Shown one piece after another: positions 41,578 to 49,414 of a stretch of DNA of 64,000 bases (its first letter is position 1; each line of letters starts with the position of its first letter). This DNA is from AG2 sp036493735 (GTDB taxonomy: Bacteria; Gemmatimonadota; Gemmatimonadetes; Gemmatimonadales; Gemmatimonadaceae): the NCBI GenBank assembly GCA_036493735.1, contig DASXPH010000019.1, positions 1-64,000 of the forward strand. The letters run 5' to 3'. The notes beneath the pieces were generated by a model, which ran no database searches, was not told the origin of the DNA, and saw only the letters and a list, made by a program, of their open reading frames with translations. The translations under genes were made by a program, and so were the position numbers.

Positions 41578-43422
41578 ATGACGAGCGAAGTTCCCGCCCC
41601 GAGCGCGAAGCCGCTGGACCCCCCGCTCTCCTCCCGTGAGCGGGACGTACTTCGACGTGGCACGGGGACCTGGCTGCCGCTGGTGCTCGTCCTCCTGTCG
41701 CTCGCCCTGGCCCTCCTGCTCCCGCGATTCACGCAGCGGCACATCGCTCGGCTGCGGAATGACATCAATGATATCGCCGACCCCGCTCGCCTTCGCATCG
41801 CCGAGATCGAGCTCGATCTGGCACTCGAGGGTTCTCAGCGTCGGGGCTTTCTCCTCACGGGTGATCGAAAGCTGGAAGAAGAGTTCGCGTTCACGCGGCA
41901 GCATCGCGTTAGCGCGGAAAAAGAGCTCCTGGCACTGACGCGCCGCCTCGACCCGGGCGCATCAGCCAGCCTCCCTGGCTACGCGAAAACGCTGGCGCAG
42001 CTCGATAGCAGCCTCGACTCGGTCATCGCCACGCACGGCGATGTGTCGTCGAACGCGCTCGACAGGCAGCGCGACCGGTTCGTGGCCATTCAGCGAGTGT
42101 CCGACACACTCTCAGGGAAGATCGACAGCGCGGCAGCGACGCGACGGTCCGCCATCACCGAAACTGAAGACATGGTAGCGGTGACGACCGCGGTCCTCGT
42201 GCTGCTCGGAGTCGGAGCCGCCTATCTCGTCGCGCGCCTGGGTGCTCGCTTTCGGGGCATGGCACTCCGGCTCGCCGAGCAGGAGGCTCGTTTCCGTCAG
42301 ATCGCGGACAATCTCAGCGCCGTGGTCTGGTTGAGCGATCCCGACTTCCGCCGCCCCCTCTATGTGAACGGCGCCTACGAGCGCATCTGGGGACGATCTC
42401 GCGAGCACCTCGAGAATGGTCCAGGCGCGTTCCTGGAAGGTGTTCATCCCGACGATCGCGCCCGCGTGAGTGCCGCCATCGGCAACATCGCGCATCGGCT
42501 CGCCGATGTCGAGTTCAGAGTCGTTCAGCCTAACGGCGAAACGCGGTGGGTGTGGGCGCGGGGATTTCCGGTGAGAGACTCCGACGGAAAGCTCTTCCGC
42601 ATTGCGGGAATCGTCGAGGATATCACCGAACGGCACGCGTACGCCGAAGAGCGCGAGCGCCTGCTCGAGAACGAGCGCAGCGCGCGGGCAATCGCGGAGA
42701 CCCGTCGGTCGGAGCTGGAGCGCGTGACGGAGAGCCGAGCTCGGCTCGTTCGTGGCTTCACACACGACGTCAAGAATCCACTCGGCGCCGCCGATGGGTT
42801 CCTCGCCTTGTTGCAGGAGGGCGTGCTCGGCCAGGTATCGGAGAAACAGCTCGGCACGATCGCCAAGGTGCGCCGCGCGATTGGCCATGCCCTGGAGCTC
42901 ATTGCGCATCTGCTCGATATCGCGCGCGCCGAGTCTGGCCAGCTCGAGATTCGTCGGCGGAAGACCGATGTCGGCGCGCAAGTCTGGGAGGTTGCCGAGG
43001 CATTCACGGCACAGGCGAAGTCCAAACGGCTCGACGTCGATGTCGCTCTCGAGCCCGATTTGCCATTGATCGAGACGGATGCCACTCGAGTGCGACAGGT
43101 TGTTGGCAACCTGATCTCCAATGCGGTGAAGTACACGCCGCCGGGCGGCCACATCGACATTCGCGCCCGTCACTCCGGAAATGGGAACGCTGCGGACGAT
43201 CGGGAGATTATCATAAGCGTCGCCGACAACGGACCAGGCATTCCCGCCGACAAGCAATCGGCGTTGTTTACCGAGTTCACGCGCTTCGATCCCGGCGCCG
43301 CGGAGGGCGCGGGCATCGGCTTGGCGATCAGCCAGCGAATTGCGCAGGCGCTGGGTGGTGAGATCACGGTCGAAAGCGACCCAGGCCACGGGAGTACGTT
43401 CGCGCTCCACCTCCCGGCGTGA
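41578..43422 (+). CDS. Membrane sensor kinase with PAS domain and HDVKNPL H-box
   Basis: Kinase of 614 residues. Two spans (WLPLVLVLLSLALALLLP at about 32-49; VAVTTAVLVLLGVGAAYLVARL at about 197-218) bracket a periplasmic four-helix CHASE3-like sensor (IAEIELDLALEGSQRRGFLLTGDRKLEEEFA). A PAS fold follows (FRQIADNLSAVVWLSDPDFRRPLYVNGAYERIWGRS ... GETRWVWARGFPVRDSDGK, about 240-355). The H-box RGFTHDVKNPLGAADGFLALL (His about 396) matches the kinase at 28401 almost residue for residue. ATPase motifs are NLISNAVKYTPPGG, ADNGPGIPADKQ and GAGIGLAIS. No response regulator is adjacent. Confidence 0.9.
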   Translation: MTSEVPAPSAKPLDPPLSSRERDVLRRGTGTWLPLVLVLLSLALALLLPRFTQRHIARLRNDINDIADPARLRIAEIELDLALEGSQRRGFLLTGDRKLEEEFAFTRQHRVSAEKELLALTRRLDPGASASLPGYAKTLAQLDSSLDSVIATHGDVSSNALDRQRDRFVAIQRVSDTLSGKIDSAAATRRSAITETEDMVAVTTAVLVLLGVGAAYLVARLGARFRGMALRLAEQEARFRQIADNLSAVVWLSDPDFRRPLYVNGAYERIWGRSREHLENGPGAFLEGVHPDDRARVSAAIGNIAHRLADVEFRVVQPNGETRWVWARGFPVRDSDGKLFRIAGIVEDITERHAYAEERERLLENERSARAIAETRRSELERVTESRARLVRGFTHDVKNPLGAADGFLALLQEGVLGQVSEKQLGTIAKVRRAIGHALELIAHLLDIARAESGQLEIRRRKTDVGAQVWEVAEAFTAQAKSKRLDVDVALEPDLPLIETDATRVRQVVGNLISNAVKYTPPGGHIDIRARHSGNGNAADDREIIISVADNGPGIPADKQSALFTEFTRFDPGAAEGAGIGLAISQRIAQALGGEITVESDPGHGSTFALHLPA

Positions 43423-43541
43423 GGTGTGGCGCGCACGCCACAGTCGGAGATCGATGGCGGTACGACTTTAGCGTGTTATAATTGCCATCCCACGTTCGAC
43501 GACTGGGTCTCTAGCTCGCGAGGGCGAATCAGGAGGGGCGG

Positions 43542-44090
43542 ATGCGCAGCGCGTTGCAAGGAGCGAAGGTGCTCTGGGTAGTGGCGGTAGTTGGTTGTGG
43601 AGCGGCGACGGAGACGAGGTCGCCCCAGGTGACGGCTCCCGAGTTCAGCCGAGCGGAGGACGCCGGCAGTGGAGCGCAGGTGACCGGCGATATCACCGTC
43701 GACCTGCCAGGCTTCAACAATGCGCTGGAGCGCTACAGCGTCAGCGCCGTGAGGCATCACGACGGCTCCGTGTCGGGGGAGCTCGAGGAGACGAGCCAGC
43801 AGCAGGGCGGGCAGCGCATCCATGCGCGGGTGTACTGCGTGACGATAACGGGCAATACTGCTCGACTGGCGGCGCGGCTCGACCAGAGCAATGTGCCGTT
43901 CGGTCCCGTCGGGAGCTTTGTCGTCTGGAGTGTGATCGACAACGGGGAGGGCAAGTCCGCCCCGGATCAGAGCACGGACCTCTTCTTCGGCGGCAACGAG
44001 GACAACGCCAAGTTCCACTGCGCCACCGGCTTCAACCTCGCGCCGTACTTCAACAGCATCCGTGGTAATCTGACGGTCCACACGGATTGA
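43542..44090 (+). CDS. Lipoprotein, unknown
   Basis: Protein of 182 residues with AGGAGGGG before ATG 43542. The signal peptide VLWVVAVVGCGAATE carries a lipobox (Val-Val-Gly-Cys). The mature part is beta-rich (GDITVDLPGFNNALERYSVSAVRHHDGSVSGELEE, RIHARVYCVTITGNTARLAARLD, SFVVWSVIDNGEGKSAPDQSTDLFF), typical of the small proteins with a single sandwich domain in Gemmatimonadota; I know no name. Heptamer arrays follow directly downstream. Confidence 0.7.
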   Translation: MRSALQGAKVLWVVAVVGCGAATETRSPQVTAPEFSRAEDAGSGAQVTGDITVDLPGFNNALERYSVSAVRHHDGSVSGELEETSQQQGGQRIHARVYCVTITGNTARLAARLDQSNVPFGPVGSFVVWSVIDNGEGKSAPDQSTDLFFGGNEDNAKFHCATGFNLAPYFNSIRGNLTVHTD

Positions 44091-44094
44091 GCGC

Positions 44095-44137
44095 GATGGA
44101 CGTTAGGCGATGGGCGATGGGCGTTGGGCGTTGTAAA
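44095..44137 (-). repeat. Heptamer tandem array, minus orientation
   Basis: Read on the minus strand the units are ACGCCCA, ACGCCCA, TCGCCCA, TCGCCTA, ACGTCCA and a partial TCGCG, all seven bases. The unit boundary TCGCCTA-ACG produces the window-wide CCTAACG heptamer at 44101-44107. It follows the lipoprotein gene and stands in inverted orientation to the array at 44266-44321. The 128 bp between the two are AT-rich and hold a small palindrome AATAGA-C-TCTATT at 44225-44237. Confidence 0.65.
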
Positions 44138-44265
44138 GAAGCTGAACACCGAAGTACACGGTAGCGAGATTTGTCCAACGATTCCTGCCAAGCGTTATTC
44201 CGCATGAAGTTTGCAGATATTTAGAATAGACTCTATTGTAGGTGCTCTTGGTTTTCAGATGCGCC

Positions 44266-44321
44266 ATGCATCACGCATCACGCATCACGCCCAACGCTCA
44301 ACGCTCAACGCATCATGCGCA
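44266..44321 (+). repeat. Heptamer tandem array abutting a start codon
   Basis: Units are ATGCATC, ACGCATC, ACGCATC, ACGCCCA, ACGCTCA, ACGCTCA, ACGCATC and ATGCGCA. ACGCCCA is also the unit of the array at 44095-44137. The last unit contains the start codon of the gene at 44315, which consequently has no ribosome binding site of normal sequence. Confidence 0.7.
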
Positions 44322-44875
44322 CTCTCTTAAGGTCGATCCCGCTCGTTGGGTTGGGTGCCGCCTGCTTGCAGGCGCAGTCATTTGCCGAGCGCGTGACCGA
44401 AGCACCGCAAGGTCGACCGGCAATCGTCTCCGTCGCCCCGCCGCCAGCATCGCCGCGTGCGGACGACTACGGGCCAACTGTATTCACGCATCTGGCGACG
44501 ACCGTCCTTGCCGATGGCCGCGTGTATCTGGATCTCGGAAACGCGTATCAGGAAGTTGCTGGCCCCTGTTTCTATCCGTATGGCTATCGCTGCATCGGCT
44601 ACGGCTATCCGTATTTCGCGTATCCTGTATTCTTCTACACACCAGTGTACGTCGCGCCGGTGTACGTCGAGCCGATATACGTCGCGCCGGTGTATCCCAC
44701 CGTTGTCTATCCAGAGACCGGTTACTGGGTCGAACGGCATCGCGGATGTTATTCGTGCGCCGGTCCGTCGCGGACCTTTGTAAGACCAGCGGTGATTCCC
44801 GCGGGTGCGGTGCATGCGGCGCCGCCGCGAGCGGTTCCCGGCAGGGTGCTGCCGCCGCGCGGTAGCCGGCCCTAG
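44315..44875 (+). CDS. Exported Tyr/Pro/Val-rich protein
   Basis: Protein of 186 residues with a signal peptide (MRTLLRSIPLVGLGAACLQAQ). A central low-complexity part repeats Tyr-Pro-Val/Val-Ala-Pro-Val-Tyr (YPYFAYPVFFYTPVYVAPVYVEPIYVAPVYPTVVYPETGYW), resembling the Tyr-rich tails of some surface or spore-coat-like proteins. Four Cys in two pairs (FYPYGYRC-, CYSC) could form disulfides. No named family. The start codon lies in a heptamer array. A CCTAACG heptamer follows the stop. Confidence 0.65.
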   Translation: MRTLLRSIPLVGLGAACLQAQSFAERVTEAPQGRPAIVSVAPPPASPRADDYGPTVFTHLATTVLADGRVYLDLGNAYQEVAGPCFYPYGYRCIGYGYPYFAYPVFFYTPVYVAPVYVEPIYVAPVYPTVVYPETGYWVERHRGCYSCAGPSRTFVRPAVIPAGAVHAAPPRAVPGRVLPPRGSRP

Positions 44876-44890
44876 TACCTAACGGGGCGG

Positions 44891-45574
44891 CTACTGCTGG
44901 ACTGTGGCGCCCCGCGATGCACGAGCCGCACGACGCTTCAGCATTCGTTCAACGAAGCGAGCCAGCCACGGCGGCACTTCTTCCGCCTTCAGAGTCCGAA
45001 GCTGCCATTCGACGAGGTCCTGATCGCTCCACCAGGGATTCGCGAGCTTCCCGACCGATGCGTCGGCGAGGGCATCGCCACCGGGTAGGCGTCGTGCGAA
45101 GATCGTCTCCTGGCGCACGCACGCCGTCTCGATCCGGCTGCGATTCTCGGCCAGGTACGGAATGCCGCGGTCGTCGATGCGTCCGTGGGTGGCTTCGTGA
45201 ACGATCACCATCGCCAACTCCGGCGGCGACGACGCGAGCACTGTCGGCATCGTCAGCATGATCGCGCGTCCGACGTGGTGATACACGTTTGGCCCTCCAG
45301 ACATGCCGCAGATTGTGCGCACGTCACGCCGAATCCGGTCCAATCGTCTGGGCTCATAGCGGCCGATGAGCTCGAGCGCCCGTTGCACTCGGCCGAAGAA
45401 CACGAGCCGGTATTGGTCTCGAACCACGTACGCCGAGAGCTCGATACCCAGCACGCGACGGTGCCGCGACATTCGAAGTATCGCCTGATGCCCTGCCCAC
45501 ACTGGCCCCGCGCGAATCGTCTCCCTCACGCGATCAGCGACTGAAGCTACCCGCAGCTCTGTCCTTTCCTTCAC
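44891..45574 (-). CDS. Zincin-like protein with HEATH motif
   Basis: Protein of 227 residues from GTG 45574 with GAGGAGAG nine bases upstream. PELAMVIVHEATHGRIDDRGIPYLAENRSRIETACVRQE contains the His-Glu-x-x-His zinc motif, followed by a Glu 19-20 residues on that could be the third ligand, so a metallopeptidase fold is likely. No signal peptide is visible in this start; the longer frame to 45649 adds Arg-rich residues. The neighbouring rightward gene would start only three bases away, so at least one of the two starts is probably different. Confidence 0.65.
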   Translation of the reverse strand: MKERTELRVASVADRVRETIRAGPVWAGHQAILRMSRHRRVLGIELSAYVVRDQYRLVFFGRVQRALELIGRYEPRRLDRIRRDVRTICGMSGGPNVYHHVGRAIMLTMPTVLASSPPELAMVIVHEATHGRIDDRGIPYLAENRSRIETACVRQETIFARRLPGGDALADASVGKLANPWWSDQDLVEWQLRTLKAEEVPPWLARFVERMLKRRAARASRGATVQQ

Positions 45575-45577
45575 GCG

Positions 45578-46438
45578 ATGATCTCTCCTCAGACGACGCC
45601 GGCCCTCGGCCTCCTCGAGCGCCTCGGCTATGCAGCGGACGAAATACACTACGGCTGGTTACTCCCGGACGGCCGAATGAGCGTTCCGGCTGTGGTCGGG
45701 GAAGAGACGGGTTGGCTCTTTCTCGACACTTCGCGGCGAGATGACCTCATTCTCGAGCTAAGTCGGGTAACAAAGTGGGGCTGGCCGTACGAGCGCACTA
45801 ACGAACACTGGGGACAAACCACGCTTTCTAGCTTCTTTGCCCTCGGGCGCAGCCGCGCCGCCGGAAGCGTCGAGGTGCGCGGAACGGAGGCGGATGCGAC
45901 GAAGCTGAACCCGAACTGGGGCTCGCTCGGCGCGCCATTCTTCCGCGATACGGTGCTGGCGATCGATCCCATCGATACCGCTATCGGGCTCACTTCCATG
46001 ATCGACCTGCGCGACCGGGCGAACGACGCCGTCGGACTTCCGCTCGTCGCCAGAACGCGCGACAACATCCCGATCCTCGAAGTGCTCGAGGATACCAAGT
46101 CGTTAGGTGGCGAGCCACCGCGCTTCGTCATCGATACCAACTTCGCGCGTTCGGTCATCTCGCTCGAGTACATCGATCGCGCCTGGCCCGCGGATCGGCG
46201 ACGCAAGGCGCGCCAGGCACGCGAGCATCAGCGACCGTTCAATCTCCAGCTGCGGGTACCGGAGGTGGCGGAGGTCATTCGACTCGAGCCGTATGTCCTC
46301 GAGCGCGCGGTACCGGTTCGTGGAGAGGATACCTCGCTCCGCATCGATGGTTATCTGGGGATCGATTTCCTCTACCGTTGGTTGCCAGTGCTCGACTTTC
46401 GCCAGTGGATCCTCTGGCTTGCGCCGCTGTCGCTCTGA
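45578..46438 (+). CDS. Retropepsin-like aspartyl protease-like protein, atypical active sites
   Basis: Protein of about 286 residues. The C-terminal half resembles pepsin-type repeats of bacterial retropepsin-like proteins: RFVIDTNFARSVISLEYIDR and GYLGIDFLYRWLPVLDFRQWILWL, the second having the family's usual Gly-x-Leu-Gly-x-Asp-Phe-Leu. A first lobe shows TGWLFLDTSRRDDLILEL. The catalytic Asp-Thr/Ser-Gly reads Asp-Thr-Ser and Asp-Thr-Asn, so activity is uncertain. Tyr/Trp-rich strands join the lobes. ATG 45578 lacks a ribosome site; starts further in (for example at MSVPAVVG, about 45677) are possible. Confidence 0.6.
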   Translation: MISPQTTPALGLLERLGYAADEIHYGWLLPDGRMSVPAVVGEETGWLFLDTSRRDDLILELSRVTKWGWPYERTNEHWGQTTLSSFFALGRSRAAGSVEVRGTEADATKLNPNWGSLGAPFFRDTVLAIDPIDTAIGLTSMIDLRDRANDAVGLPLVARTRDNIPILEVLEDTKSLGGEPPRFVIDTNFARSVISLEYIDRAWPADRRRKARQAREHQRPFNLQLRVPEVAEVIRLEPYVLERAVPVRGEDTSLRIDGYLGIDFLYRWLPVLDFRQWILWLAPLSL

Positions 46439-46556
46439 CGCGAGCCAACGGGCGCCAACCGCTGCGCCTGCAACTCGCCACCGCCGATTACCTGAGCGGT
46501 GCAGAACAGAACGAGACAGATGCCGCCGCGTCGTGCGCGGCGGTTTGGCTCACCGT

Positions 46557-47141
46557 TCAAGAATCCTTATCGCCAGCGTCGGTCTCGGTGGCGCCCGCGC
46601 TCGTCTCGCCCTCGACGGCGCGGCAGCGGATGCTGTCTCTCGCCTGCTCCGGATCGTATCCGGCCGTGACCGCCGCGCGAAGGACGATCGAGAGCGCGCG
46701 ATCGAAGGAGAGGATGCGCGCCAGCGCTTTGCGGTGCGGGTCGGGATCCTGCTCCTTCAGCACCTCCCAGACCGCGTTGCGAAGCGCACCCAGCTCGTCG
46801 CAAAGGCCACCCGGGTCGATCCGCTCCCGGCGCTGGCCGGCTCCGTAGCGGGCTGCGGCCGCCGCGAGCGCCGGGAGACTCTCGTCTTCCGTCGATGACT
46901 CGGTTTCAGTCGCGCGAAGCAGAATCCGCACGAGATTGCGCTCGTTGTCGCCTCGCTCCCCCGACCGCTCTCTCCCATCCGGCAGCCGGCGCAACCGAGT
47001 TCGCCACCGGGCAATGACTCGCGCCGTGAGGGCGCTCAGATTCTCCGGCGATTCGGCGCCGCCGGCGGCGGGGCTGGTACCCCTTTCCTGCTGCCCTTCG
47101 ACTTTCCAGACGTTCCGGTCCACGTGGTTTCTCGGCGTCAT
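46557..47141 (-). CDS. RsbRD N-terminal-domain-like sensor protein
   Basis: All-helical protein of 194 residues. The core LSALTARVIARWRTRLRRL, SLPALAAAAARYGAGQRRERIDPGGLCDELGALRNAVWEVLKEQ and FDRALSIVLRAAVTAGY follows the layout of RsbRD-type N-terminal sensor domains (helix with Trp, then ALxxxGxxRxxxGxxLxxLxxELxxLR, then a closing helix). Normally this domain precedes STAS, kinase or diguanylate cyclase outputs; here none is attached, so it may act on another protein. The acidic tail is disordered. The assignment is by pattern only. Confidence 0.55.
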   Translation of the reverse strand: MTPRNHVDRNVWKVEGQQERGTSPAAGGAESPENLSALTARVIARWRTRLRRLPDGRERSGERGDNERNLVRILLRATETESSTEDESLPALAAAAARYGAGQRRERIDPGGLCDELGALRNAVWEVLKEQDPDPHRKALARILSFDRALSIVLRAAVTAGYDPEQARDSIRCRAVEGETSAGATETDAGDKDS

Positions 47142-47236
47142 GAAGTACGGGAGGGAGGAGCTCGGAACCGCGCCGGAGATGGCGCAAGCAAAGTGCCGGC
47201 GGCGCTCCGTCCCGCCTCTCCACGCCCGCTAAATGT

Positions 47237-47441
47237 GATCTCGGGCACACCGGCTGGCGAGACCCCATTGGGCTTATCGACGAGCTCGAGCGGCGCAAAA
47301 ACACAGCTGCCGGAGAGTCAGGATGTGGCTCCCATCACTGCCGAAGTGGTGAGCCGTCCACATGTTGCGCCGCTATCGGGTACCGAGCTCCCTTTCACAA
47401 GCGCCGAGGCCGACATGCGATTTCTGCCGCTCGACCGTTAG
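47237..47441 (+). CDS. Possible small ORF ahead of copy D
   Basis: A 67-residue frame from GTG 47237 ending in CGT-TAG (heptamer CGTTAGG) five bases before the next small gene. Composition is Ser/Thr/Pro-rich (ISGTPAGETPLGLSTSSSGA). No family. Listed because the following gene lacks its own ribosome site and might be coupled to it. The rest of 47142-47446 holds nothing recognisable. Confidence 0.2.
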
Positions 47442-47446
47442 GCAAC

Positions 47447-47770
47447 GTGTCGCTGCGCGAGTTCGCTGATGACGACGGACGACTCTGGACCGTGTGGGAC
47501 GTCTTCCCCACACTGGTAGAGCGGCGCCATCAGAACGCAGGACCGCCAGTAGGTATCCGCGAACGACGCCGTTTTGTGGAGGCGCGCACGCGAGTGTCCG
47601 TGCGCATGGCGGGCGGATGGTTGGCGTTCGAGGCAAGCGACGGGGAACGACGACGCCTGGCGCCCATTCCCGAGTGTCCTAACGGTTGGGCGACCGTTTC
47701 CGACTCCGAGCTCCGCGCATGGTGCGCCCAGGCCGAGGCGGCGCGACCGGTGCGGCGATTGACCGAGTGA
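47447..47770 (+). CDS. Small Trp-x-Val family protein, diverged copy D
   Basis: Unknown protein of 107 residues from GTG 47447. The N-terminus LREFADDDGRLWTVWDVFP has the acidic turn and Trp-x-Val, and the second half GWLAFEASDGERRRLAPIPECPNGWATVSDSELRAWC aligns with copies A-C (LxFxS ... RRV xx YP xx WR xLSD xx L). About 30 extra residues lie between the two parts. It is followed by two further tiny genes (47876 and 48199) in the same direction, which may form one transcript. Confidence 0.55.
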   Translation: MSLREFADDDGRLWTVWDVFPTLVERRHQNAGPPVGIRERRRFVEARTRVSVRMAGGWLAFEASDGERRRLAPIPECPNGWATVSDSELRAWCAQAEAARPVRRLTE

Positions 47771-47875
47771 GTGCGCGCCTACTCTTCGCACGTCGAGTAA
47801 TTGTGCGTTCGGCACGCAGACTTTTGGCAACGATAAGCACCGTCGGCATCTGGATTGCGGCTCGGGCGGACTTTT

Positions 47876-48061
47876 ATGAGTTCACGCCTCGCCGTACTCA
47901 AGGAAGACATTGCCCGCCGTATACGCCCGGTGATGCCGGATCTGCCGGAAGCCGAGTTCGATAGTCTCGTCGAGCGTATGGCTTTGCTTCAAATGAAGTA
48001 CGAGCAGATACGGTTGCAGTCATTTCAGGGGATTCCGGGCCGAGACGGAGATGTGACTTGA
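47876..48061 (+). CDS. Small helical protein, unknown (61 aa)
   Basis: From ATG 47876 the sequence reads SSRLAVLKEDIARRIRPVM, then PDLPEAEFDSLVERMALLQMKYEQIR: two amphipathic helices around a Pro-Asp-Leu-Pro-Glu turn, a credible small helical hairpin. It loosely resembles residues 40-75 of the protein at 17668-18204. No clear ribosome site. Lies between copy D of the Trp-x-Val family and the second member of the GMxP family. Confidence 0.5.
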   Translation: MSSRLAVLKEDIARRIRPVMPDLPEAEFDSLVERMALLQMKYEQIRLQSFQGIPGRDGDVT

Positions 48062-48198
48062 GGTGAAGGGAATTTTCCTCGCGCGGATGTGGTTCCGAGC
48101 GTACGTTGATGGCACGCAGCGGGACGTTCGCCACCAGCCCGCATGATCCAAATGCGCCCGGCGCCACTGGTGACGCCTCTCTCCGTCCCGAGGTCGCA

Positions 48199-48492
48199 AT
48201 GTCCGCCGAGGCCGTCCGGTCGGAGTCCCCGCAGACCGGTTCCGGTGTCCCCGTACTCGCGAGGGATGAACTGCGTTCACTCGTTGTCGCGTGGACGCTC
48301 AAGATGAGGGAAGACGGCATGCTGCCGGAGAAGGTGCTGATCGCCGTGAAGACGCTGGCGAAGGAGACGGTGGCGCCGAGTGTCGTGCCGAGCGACTACG
48401 ACGCGCAGCTGCGGCAGGAGTTGCTCGCGGACGCGTCGCAACTGTGCATCAACACCTACTTCAATACGACGGGCTCGAAGCGCGCTGATTAG
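48199..48492 (+). CDS. Small helical protein of GMxPxxVIxAL family, copy 2
   Basis: Protein of 97 residues from ATG 48199 (GAGG six bases upstream; the frame is open to 48106). LRSLVVAWTLKMREDGMLPEKVLIAVKTLAKETV and LRQELLADASQLCINTYFNTTG align with the protein at 14870-15235, including Gly-Met-x-Pro, the Val-Leu-Ile-x-Val helix and the Cys-Ile-x-x-Tyr-Phe end. Unknown function; I suspect a small regulatory or partner-binding helical bundle. Part of the tiny-gene cluster 47447-48492. Confidence 0.55.
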   Translation: MSAEAVRSESPQTGSGVPVLARDELRSLVVAWTLKMREDGMLPEKVLIAVKTLAKETVAPSVVPSDYDAQLRQELLADASQLCINTYFNTTGSKRAD

Positions 48493-48558
48493 CGATCAAC
48501 CGTTGTCGGAAAATGCGACCAGCAGCCATGAGTATTGCTGCCGTGGTTCGCTCCAGCG

Positions 48559-48758
48559 CTAGCGATGTGGTTCCTCATACAGGCCGAACTCGTTCCCGAC
48601 AGGGTCCGCAAAGGCCCGAACGCTCCCGAGTCGTCGAATGCCAGGTTGCCGTCGCCGCGTTGACGCACCGTCCAACCGAACAGTGTCGAATAAAATGCGG
48701 CGGCATCCTCGGCCCTGTTCGCCGGTATCTCGAGATAACAGATCTTACCGTGCGGCAT
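48559..48758 (-). pseudogene. VOC (glyoxalase-fold) protein gene with internal deletion
   Basis: ATG 48758 has GGAGG eight bases upstream and opens PHGKICYLEIPANRAEDAAAFYSTLFGWTVRQRGDGNLAFDDSG, a normal VOC N-terminal half. The next expected 50 or so residues are missing. In another frame the sequence continues VRAFADPVGNEFGLYEEPHR and a stop (TAG 48561-48559), which is the normal VOC C-terminus. An out-of-frame deletion has fused the ends, so the gene is dead. Confidence 0.7.
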
Positions 48759-48919
48759 ACGCGTAACCTCCGCGGACCCATGCTTCGTGATGAGGCTGGG
48801 CAACGTAACAGCAACAGGCGTGCACAATCAGGCGTCACCACAGGTACGACCGCGTGCGCCTCACTTCAACAGCACCTATCACTCGGCCGTTCAGCGTCTG
48901 ATGCATCCACATTGGTACG

Positions 48920-49414
48920 ATGATGAACGACAGAATCGCGGTCGTGACGGGTGCCTCGCAGGGCATTGGTCGAGGCATCGCGAGCGAGCTCGCTCGGCGT
49001 GGTGCAGGCGTCTATGTCACCGTCCGCTCCCAAAGCCATCGTGTTGACGGATCGATCACAGCTGTCCTTTGTGATCATCGAGACGACGCGCAAGTCGAAG
49101 CGGCATTCGCGCAGATCGTCCGCGAGACGGGCACCATTGATATTCTCGTGAACAATGTATGGGGTGGTTACGAGCGCATGGTCGAGGACGGGCAGTTCAC
49201 CTGGCCGAAGCCGTTCTGGGAGCAGCCGCTGTGGCGCTGGGATGAGATGTTCGCCGCGGGGGTGCGCGCTCACTATCACGCGAGTCAGCTGGCCGCTCCT
49301 TGCATGATCGCGAAGGGTCGCGGGCTCATCGTGAACATTTCCCACTGGGCCGCGCAGAAGCGCATTGGCAATGTCGCCTATTCGCCGATGTCTGATCGGA
49401 GACGAATGACGTGA
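48920..49414 (+). pseudogene. SDR-family oxidoreductase, 3'-truncated
   Basis: Frame of 164 residues. IAVVTGASQGIGRGIASELARRG is the NAD(P)-binding TGxxxGIG turn, and TIDILVNNVWGG the NNAG-like motif. SDR proteins continue through the catalytic Tyr-x-x-x-Lys; here the sequence reads GNVAYSPMSDRRRMT and stops, so the catalytic Lys and the whole C-terminal 100 or so residues are missing. The stop overlaps the next frame (GTGA). Probably fused by deletion with the hydrolase fragment that follows. Confidence 0.7.

Noticed and set aside
42112..43410. 432-codon leftward frame
   Set aside because: Antisense to the PAS kinase, which has a full set of kinase motifs.
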